A DNA stretch of 64,000 nt, from the NCBI GenBank assembly GCA_963971425.1, contig OZ020518.1:15628990-15692989 (forward strand). Direction: 5' to 3'. Source of the stretch: Bryoerythrophyllum caledonicum. Its lineage: Eukaryota > Streptophyta > Bryopsida > Pottiales > Pottiaceae. The notes beneath the pieces are model-generated. The model ran no database searches, was not told where the DNA came from, and worked only from the letters and a program-made list of their open reading frames with translations. Positions 56,448 to 64,000 of the stretch are shown piece after piece (the first letter of the stretch is position 1; each line of letters begins with the position of its first letter). The position numbers and the translations under genes were made by a program.

Positions 56448-58018
56448 TCATCCCTGGGCTGCGATCATGGTGTCGATGTTCTGCAGCAGGTCGAACGACC
56501 CCGTCCCCATCTCCACGATCCTGCCCATGACGATCCGCGCCGAGGGCGACTCCAGGTAGTCCAAGTGCTTCTGCAGCGTGGCGTCCATGAGGAACACGGT
56601 GGCGGTCTCGAAGCTCATCTTCAGGAACGGCGACGGGCTGGAGTTGATGCCCAGCCGGTTGCACGCGCGGTACCCGCCCTGGAACGTCATGAAGTCCGCG
56701 ATCAGGGCCAAGTGCCTGGGGTTCACGGAGATGCCGTACGACCCGAAGACGGCCTGCACTTCGGACAGGATCGTGGCTCGGCAAGCTTCCACTCCGTAAA
56801 CCTGCAAAAGAACGGAGAGATCGATACATCAATGACTAAATGATTCGATTAGTGGCGCTGCCAGAAGCTCCTGAAAGAGACCACCAGAAACAACTTTCAA
56901 TGAGTCATTGAGTTTAGAGACCTTCAAGCTCTTCCATGGACTGAATTGAAGGATGAGACCACCAAGCTCTTCCATTGACCTCACAACTATTCAGAGTGCG
57001 GAGAGTGCAGTCTGAAGATAACGTCTCTCATGTGATATTTGGGGTACTTTGAAGAGAACTCTAATCGAGGAGAACAGTGCCAGAACCCAGTCAGCTGAAT
57101 CGCAATCGTTACCTTGAGCATGGATGCCACGTTATTCGTGGTGAGCTGATTGAGGTCCAGGTCGTCGGAGAGCGTCCATATGCCCTCGAAGTTCACACCG
57201 TCCGTCTGCAACGCGGGGTTGCCGGAGTTTCCCTTGAAGTCAATCACAATGCCAGTGACTCCTCTTCCTGAGTTTCTCCATCTTCCACGTCCACGCCCTT
57301 CTTCTTCCTCTTCGGTTCATCTCCATCTTCACCACCTGGACCGGAACCCATATAATCAGTATAAAGCTCACAGATGTATCATAAAGCTCTGTTTGAGCCA
57401 CTTATGAACATGAAAGAGGATTGAACTAAAAACAGTTCTCAGGAGATAGTTCTACTAAGCAATGAAATGCATCACTTAGTTGAGTTTCAGTATAGATACC
57501 GTTATCACCATTTCCTGCACCGAGTCCTTCTGTTTGTGAGGCTTGAACAACTTGTATGATATCCTCTTTCCTCTTTCCAGATCTGGACTGGAATGACTTC
57601 TTCATCTCTTTCGCCAGCCTGGGCAATGGGCATGAATTGCTCCCGAACAACCCCCACAATTCCATCAAACTCCAGGTTCAAGTGTGGCGGGTACCGGTGA
57701 GGCTCGTATATTTTCAACCGCACCTTGAAGATCTTGGAAGGTTGGCCATTTTGAACAGCGAACGGGACTTCCCCATCCTCCACTTTCTCCAGCAAATCCA
57801 GCAAACGTAGCTTCCTCAGCTTCGTCGCAAGTCTCTCCGCATCCTCTCTGTAGACAAGAATTCACCAACATGAGGATCACTAACACTTGAACTAGAATCA
57901 GATTTGCATATCCAACTTTTACACGTTCTGATACCCTCAGACGCAACAAACTTCGAGTTGCTGAGGATCCACACAACCTCTAGTTCCGTCCTCAAGGATG
58001 TATGATCATCCATACCAT
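56448..58018 (-). pseudogene. NRPA1 fragment R5
   Basis: The last exon (56448-56801) is intact and almost identical to R1: VYGVEACRATILSEVQAVFG, GGYRACNRLG, PFLKMSFETATVFLMDATLQ. The previous exon (about 57115-57255) is cut by a deletion that joins it to the acidic exon. Upstream come the exon reading LLDLLEKVEDGEVPFAVQNG and KIFKVRLKIYEPHRY in one frame here, then a short duplication that shifts the frame after VREQFMP. It ends at 58018 next to a SINE. Confidence 0.85.
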
Positions 58019-58115
58019 ATGTGTCATTATAGCACAACGGGGATTTGAACCCAAAACCACTTTATTTGGAGAAGTTGGATAACTCTCACCATTACTTGGT
58101 AGATTAAGGTTTTCA
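58019..58115 (-). mobile_element. tRNA-derived SINE fragment
   Basis: On the minus strand TAATGGTGAGAGTTATCC (A-box-like) is followed by GGGTTCAAATCCCC (B box) and a GTTGTGCTATAATGACAC tail. The pattern fits Au-like plant SINEs. The boundaries are approximate. Confidence 0.5.
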
Positions 58116-59815
58116 CAGACCATTGGTATTTCTATAGAAACATTTTATGTTATTCCGCCAAATAATAAATTTTCTTACTCCACATCTAGTACTTTAGCAC
58201 TTCATCAGAAGGTTACGTTTTATAAATTGCCATCCTATATAAAAGCACAAATGTCATTTTCGGGAAAAAAAAAAACTAAAAGATTAAAATTCCATGGCAT
58301 GCGTAAAAACATGGAAAAAACATTCAATTGTCAATGTATCCACGGCTACAGGGTATTTTCTTAATTTAGAAAATTTGGCAATCTTTAAGGCCAAACTTCA
58401 TAGTTGTACCACAAATATAATACATATACGAAGAGCAATAAATATTAAAAAGGCAATGTAATAGTTTCCATTTGAACATAAAGAAATTGACATTCCCAAT
58501 TTATAAATACAGCATATATATAATACAAAACAACGTCAAAATTATATTTATTTTTAAAAAGAATTTCATACAAACCATACAAAGTCCTATCGTTATTGTA
58601 TATAGACATGAGTTCAAGAAAGAAGTTAATAGTTATGTCCTATTTTGCTAGAAATTTTACTAGAGCTTCTATTGACATTTATATTTTTTGTACATCTATA
58701 TGTATACTAAAAAACATTTGGTCGTGTGTCTCTCCTCTACATCCATAGCTTTTACAATAGACATGTTTAATGTGACCTTTTGAAGGTGTCACCCTTAGAA
58801 GCAAAGCCTTTTGGAGTTTCATCTAACCTTTGCAAGGTTTAATCAATTTAAAGTTAAATTGATACCATTTGGTAAGAAGTGTTGTGAGAGAACCACTTTG
58901 ACTTTGGAACATTGTGGCCTCTAGAGAATGCTTTTAAATGCATCATCTTTCTTTATGATTGAATTAGGTGATAAATAATCATAACCCCAACAATTTAAAG
59001 ATATGTATTTCATCGACCCTACGGTTATGAAGAGTAATTCGTGGATTGTTCCAAAGGGGTTGTTACACAAGGGATATATGGACATTGGATGATTCGACAT
59101 TATGCTTCATAAATTTGAATATGACCTTAAGATGAGTCATTTAAGAACACATCTATACATTAAAACTACATTGCTCAATGGTATTTGTCCGTCCATAATA
59201 AAGGAGGTTTCACTTGTGCAAAGAATATTACCTTCTTTGAAAATGTCAAAAAGAATTTGTTGTTTATAGCGTAATACAACATTCTAATTCAAGTACCACC
59301 ATAGTCCACCTAATTATGGTGGAAGGTCCCACGGCCTCGTTGTATAGGGACCCACAAAGCCCTTGGGGGAGATGACATGTCGGTTATCTTTAATGCAATT
59401 AGTGTAGGGAAGCACTTAGTGTAGAAAAGTGTTTATCCTCGAGAGGGGGAAGTAGTTCTTTATACACTAGCCTATGTCCCATGGCCATATGCTTAGTGAA
59501 GAGAATGAACAAACACTACATTCACGCCGGTCCCATTGGAAAACCGTAGTTCTTCTTCTTCTCCTAATTCAAGTCCAATAGAATCATTTAGAGCAAAAAG
59601 CCGCTATATTAAGTTCCGACAAGATCTTTGCATTCCTCAATCATCACGGCAATCATATCATTCCCTAGAAGTTGGAAGGAAAACTAAATTTTCATTAAAA
59701 ATATCGTTTCTCCAACGCATGGGAAGGAGGAAGCCCTTGGCCAAAGCGAGAATGGAGTTTGCACAACTTTGTTCCTCTACAACCTTCAAAGGGTTGAGCC
59801 CTCACTCTCACGTCT
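58116..59815. other. AT-rich intergenic DNA
   Basis: No gene recognised. A 114-codon open frame at 59536-59880 runs into the tandem repeat and has no known motif. The stretch at 59310-59530 may be an old repeat, but I cannot class it. Confidence 0.4.
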
Positions 59816-60330
59816 CCGCCCCTAACGTCTCCGCCCCTTCCCCTCCTAATTTTGGAGTCAGAATATTTGAATGGGCATAACTCACTCAAAAATAGCCCAA
59901 ATCAAGCGTTTGACGTGTATTTTGACATCTAAATTTTTTGTAGATGCCAAAAACATCACATACGCTCAACTTAGACTATTTCTGAGCGAGATATGGCCAT
60001 TCAAAGATCCTGATTCCAAAATTGGGCGGGGAGGGGCGGTGACATCTCCGCCCCTGCCATTTAGGGGCGGAGACGTCCCCGCCCCTTCCCCGCTTAAATT
60101 TGGAGACAGAATGTTTGAATGGGCATAACTCACTCAAAATAGCCCAAATCAAGCGTTTGAGGTATGTTTTGACATCCAAATTTTTTGTAGATGCCAAAAA
60201 ACATCACATACGCTTAATTTGGACTATTTTTGAGTGAGATATGGCCATTTAAAGTTGCTGATTCCAAAATTGAGCGGGGAGGGGCGGTGACGTCTCCGCC
60301 CCTACCATTTCGGGGCGGACACGTCCTTAC
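59816..60330. repeat. Two copies of a 248-bp tandem unit with GC hairpins
   Basis: ATGGGCATAACTCACTCAAAA at 59871 and 60119 (spacing 248), and TTTTTTGTAGATGCCAAAAA in each copy. At unit joints GTCTCCGCCCC and GGGGCGGAGAC form inverted repeats about 7 bp apart (60030-60075, again near 60290-60315). Confidence 0.8.
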
Positions 60331-60814
60331 GCCTGGTATACCATTTTATATAGTCAACTATCCATTTTTAAAGTTTAAATCCAACGTGGAAGCACTTTAG
60401 TTCGTACGTGGCTGCCACGTCGCATGTTTTTTCCATGTGGGTTAGTCAATCCTTTGTTGACTCTATTGGACGGGCGAGAGCTCTACTGGACGGGCGAATC
60501 GGACGTCCGTCCAGTATGACAATCCTAGTTTGGCGCCACGATAATTAGTGCAAGCATCGGCAAGCTACGGTGATTTCCGTGAAGTGGAGTCACAATGAAA
60601 TGTACCCAGGTAGTAGATGGTATTCTACATGATCTAGAACTCTTGTAGACTCTCACAGCTAAAAATGGCTTCTCGGTTGTAAAGATTTAGGACAATTGAT
60701 AAAATAAAAATTTGGTTCATTGAAGTTTATCTAAGTCTTGTGATCATCCTTAACATGAAAATATTTATGTGTATGAATTTTGTTAAATAGGATATCTGCA
60801 AGTTTATTTATCAC
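60331..60814. other. Intergenic DNA
   Basis: No gene seen. A short inverted stretch (CTACTGGACGGGCGAATCGG, then ACGTCCGTCCAGTA) lies at 60482-60519. Confidence 0.4.
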
Positions 60815-61160
60815 CCAAATAAAAGTCAACAAATCAATGCCTTGTGTAGTAGGGTTATACGGTGTAGGTGGTATTGGTAAAACCACCATATGCTAGGTCC
60901 TTTGCAATGAGTTTTTTGATCAATTTTGTGGACGAGTATGTCATATTGCACTGAAGTGTTTGATGCACATTGATCTTCAGATGGTGACCAATTGAAAAGG
61001 GTGCATGAAAAGGAGATGCTTTAGATTTTATCAAACAAGTTTTACAGACAATGATGAGCTTCTGCACAAATTGACGGATGCAACACATGTGTACGTGTTT
61101 ATTGTCCCATTTTGAAAAGGGAAGAAGTATCATCCATGGAGGAAATTCAATAAAATTACA
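60815..61160 (+). pseudogene. NB-ARC (NLR resistance-type) fragment
   Basis: From about 60837 the plus strand reads VVGLYGVGGIGKTTIC, the kinase-1a/P-loop of plant NB-ARC domains, followed in the same frame by LCNEFFDQFCGRVCHIALKC and NDELLHKLTDATHVYVFIV, which fits the region up to RNBS-A and kinase 2. Three in-frame stops (TAG, TGA, TGA) interrupt it and no frameshift is needed. The rest of the NLR gene is absent, so this is a relic of an immune-receptor gene. Confidence 0.7.
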
Positions 61161-61437
61161 GTTGTGTATTAAATGAAGTTAATAGAATATAATAGAATAG
61201 CATTTAAAGTTACCTTCTTAAGGTATTGAGATTGTAGAATTTAGATGGTATATCATTGTTCTGATCAATGAGTCCTTGTCAAAAATTTCTATAATTAATA
61301 AACCCCTGTATGACAAACGTCCCAAGGTGACTTTTGCAAATCTTAGGCACGTTCCCAAGGTTGCAACTTATATTTACAATTCATGAAATCTAAATCGTTC
61401 AGCATCGACGACATCATCCTCACGGTCAACTTCGTCA
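61161..61437. other. Spacer
   Basis: AT-rich DNA between the NB-ARC relic and the F-box gene; probably the F-box 3' flank. Nothing else seen. Confidence 0.4.
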
Positions 61438-62517
61438 CTAAATGAGTTCTTCTATGTGACCCTCAGGTGACATTGATCCCTTTGGCAGCTCCATGAGCTC
61501 CCACTTTTCTGTTCTCAAGTTGAACATCACGTTCATGTCTGATCGGTTCAAATCAGACCGCCAGTGACAAAACAATAAATACTCGTCGTAGAAGCATGAC
61601 ACCAACACTAGTAATTTATCATCTAAAGCATCATAGTACAGGTTCTCTGAGCAGGAAGCATACTCCGCCCACTCCTGCTTCTTCGTGTCCATCAGCTCCC
61701 ACACGGAATGGCCATGTTCCGCCAGACTGCCTATCACAGCGAAGATGCGGCCGTCACACACCCAGTGTGGTGCGGTGTGACTCCCGCAGCATTGGTGGAT
61801 ACCCCAGTTCACTCCAACGGTCCTCTTCCATAGAGTAACTTACACCAAGATCATTTCTATTCCGACATCTGCAGTCATGGCTATGTACATGCAATCATCA
61901 TGGCACATACAAGAATCAAACCCCCACTGATGCAACACAAATGTAGCGTCTTTGAACACCGTGGAGGACGTCATGCTCCAGGAACGGCTCCTGGAATCAT
62001 AAATCTGCGTTTGCGTGATAGTGTTGCCCATCACAAGCTTGAAACTGTAGGGCCTCTCAGATGTGTCCACCATCATTTCCCACACTGATATTGCACTGAG
62101 GAGAGTTTCCGGCGGATCAAGCACCTCGTGCCAAGCTCTTGTGTGGAGGTTATACACGCCCTGCCTTCCGACTCCCAGATTGTAAAAGACTAGCCCTTCG
62201 ACTGCAAACGGCGGCCGCCGGCGGTCCCGTACAACATCTCCATTTTCATCCTTAAGCGAATCGAGGCGCTTCTAAGTGAATTCCCTGGAGGCCACATCGA
62301 ACCGGAAAAGCCCGTTTAGATACACCGGCTCGTGTAGTGGTGGTGAGTCCAAAGCGAAATTCACAAAGAACGGCTTTGCTTCCAGTCTCTGCAACGCACT
62401 TCTGTTCCACGCCTTGCACACCACGCGCAGCCGCGAGAGCTCCTCAGATGGTAGCTTTTCCCACACCAAGTGCAGCGGGATGTAATCTTACAAACCGCCC
62501 CAAATGCCTCCGTCCAT
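61438..62517 (-). pseudogene. F-box protein gene (kelch-type) with three in-frame stops
   Basis: One frame of 360 codons runs from ATG at 62517 (MDGGIWGGL) to TGA/TAA at 61438 (HIEELI). The F-box is LVWEKLPSEELSRLRVVCKA (about residue 14-33) with KAWN. The C-terminal part has kelch-like or F-box-associated strands: GVYNLHTRAWHEVLDP, IYDSRSRSWSM, VWELMDTKKQEWAEY, MFNLRTEKWELMELP. F-box proteins are substrate receptors of SCF ubiquitin ligases. Premature stops lie at 62488-62490 (TAA), 62272-62274 (TAG) and 61840-61842 (TAA). No frameshift occurs over 1,080 bp. It is either a recent pseudogene or a gene whose stops are bypassed; the first is far more likely. Confidence 0.8.
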
Positions 62518-62604
62518 CTTCTCGCCGACCTCTTCCTCACCTTCAACCCCGTCTTTTCTCCATGCCCGCTCAGTAACCTGCTGCAACTTGCTCCATTGCT
62601 CCGC

Positions 62605-62668
62605 GAACCATCAGCTCGAACCTCCTCGAACCATCAGCTCGAACCTCCTCGAACCATCAGCTCGTCGT
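62605..62668. repeat. Minisatellite of 24-bp units
   Basis: CGAACCATCAGCTCGAACCT followed by CCT is repeated just over two and a half times upstream of the F-box gene start. Confidence 0.8.
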
Positions 62669-64000
62669 CCTCAAGCTCTTGCATATTATGCTTTGAACTC
62701 ATCCCTTCCTCATCTTTCTGCACCCGCTTGGCGACCTCCATCCCTGACAAAAATCCAAAACATTGGTCATCACCTCTATAAGTTACAACCTAAATCTCAA
62801 GCATTGCAATCTATACATCCTCACCATAATCTTCCTAACTACAAATTCCTACAATGAAGAAATGAAAGGTTTAGGACTTGCTAAGTAAAAGTTTGGCTTA
62901 AGCAGATCCTCCGTCCTCCTTGAATCCGGTTTCATCCTCATATCAATACTGAAAATGAATTCAACAGTTTCTCTAATCCAAATTCGAGTGTGCTATACTT
63001 CACCTGGATTACACAAGGAAAAAGCATGTCCCAGCTGCTGAGCAATTACAACAACCAAAAAATTACACCAAATAATATCTTAATAAGAAACTTTTTAATT
63101 TGTGAAATGTATGCTCAATGATGAGATAATTGCTTAGTTGTGATAAATTAAAGTAGCTAAAGGGTTTAAGATAGCTCAACCACCCAACCACAGAGGAAAG
63201 TTTGGGTCCCTCCTCAAGCCCACCCTCTTTATAGTAACCAAAAATTGCTCCTAATCTTGTCTATCCAAACTACCCTACGTGGAGATCTACTACGTACATA
63301 ATTAATTCAAAATTGTCGGTGTCCGAATTTCTTGGAAAATATATACATTTTGTCTAAGGTGATACCCATGTGATGCCAAGGTCATACTCATGTAATATCT
63401 ATGTGATACTTGTGTAATATCTAGGTGATACCCATTAAGTCTGAACCACTGTGAAGAAAAAATAATTAATTCGACACAAGGTTGTTGAACTAGACCTTGG
63501 GGTACGGTAGAGTCCTTTGCTAAGATTTTCCTACTTTTAACTTCAACTGTGCATTTATAATTTATAAATAGATTGATGATCTAATTTTTGGCTTTGAAGG
63601 TCATGTTTAGACTTCAGAGTGAAGTTTGGCCATGGATTGGGGGCTTAAATATATTAATAGATAGTATATTAAAGTAAAAGTGTAAAACAAAAGTATTAAA
63701 AGCAAATTGTAAAGTAAAAAGTAATATCAAAGTAAAAGCATAAAATGTTCTCAAAAATATAAATAAGCTTGACTGCACGTGGGCGGTTGTAGAAACCAAT
63801 CCACGAATGCTATCTTGTGAGCGGCGAGTGGTCAACACTGAATTTTAAAGAGCGAGTTTCACCTCAATTATCATTTAAATTTGTATCCTGAGTTAGATGA
63901 CTTATCAGGAAACCCTTCTTCTTCGATGTTGCAGTAATCCCACGGCTGGCGTGGACACAAATCTTTTGGCCTTATCTGGTATAGGGCTCAAACACAACAA
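62669..64000. other. Intergenic DNA to the window end
   Basis: AT-rich, without a recognisable gene. 63357-63440 contains degenerate GTGATACCCAT-like repeats shared with 38700-38800. The rest is plain. Confidence 0.4.

Noticed and set aside
60525-60560. TTTGGCGCCACGAT, resembling a primer-binding site next to a long terminal repeat
   Set aside because: No paired terminal repeats and no coding region nearby; the match is too short to claim an element.

Overview
The window looks like nuclear DNA of a land plant, most likely a non-seed plant such as a bryophyte or lycophyte. Evidence is the GT-AG introns in conserved plant genes (a TMK-type receptor kinase, the largest subunit of RNA polymerase I, an F-box protein, an NB-ARC fragment), GC-rich exons in AT-rich DNA, and a heavy load of DNA transposons. 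The non-seed placement is an inference: Tc1 and TTAA-type elements are unusual for seed plants, and no marker fixes the lineage. One run of N (23126-23325) marks an assembly gap.

Layout. 1-1669 holds the last two exons of a TMK receptor-like kinase. From 2.4 to 58 kb the window is built from repeated, mutually diverged copies of one cassette: a myristoylated, DFE-motif protein kinase gene (minus strand), about 2 kb of upstream DNA, and a 3' part of the RNA polymerase I subunit gene NRPA1 (minus strand). Two kinase copies (4701-6047 and 53204-54499) are full-length open frames; four are broken. The longest NRPA1 copy (7995-14109, 15 exons) lacks its 5' half and is frameshifted. A 254-bp insert in the leftmost kinase relic carries three tightly packed tRNA-like genes, a short A run and a 6-bp target duplication.

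The centre (15.1-35.5 kb) is a nest of transposons inside one NRPA1 relic. A Mutator-like element (15133-35457, 9-bp duplication) received a PIF/Harbinger element (15973-33018, 3-bp duplication). The Harbinger element was in turn split by a 13.2-kb unclassified element (17278-30457) with inverted terminal repeats. That inner element has two large divergent genes: a protein with an RNase-H-like acidic pattern (VDG, ADN, GHTHEDID), and a partner of about 1,330 codons with a DGQH motif. The 4.7 kb between them is made of paired forward and reverse repeats. This is the best candidate for an undescribed system. A separate Tc1 element (33510-35176) with an intact DD34E transposase and identical 27-bp inverted repeats sits in the same Mutator-like element.

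An insertion at about 37.5-41.9 kb carries a SWIM zinc-finger gene relic, a 118-bp satellite-like array, and a TTAA-flanked 794-bp element inserted in that array. The right end (58-64 kb) holds a tRNA-derived SINE, a 248-bp tandem repeat, an NB-ARC (NLR) relic and an F-box gene with three in-frame stops but no frameshift.

Little here is clearly a working host gene apart from TMK and the two full kinase copies. Several broken host genes have premature stops without frameshifts, which fits C-to-T decay of silenced DNA.
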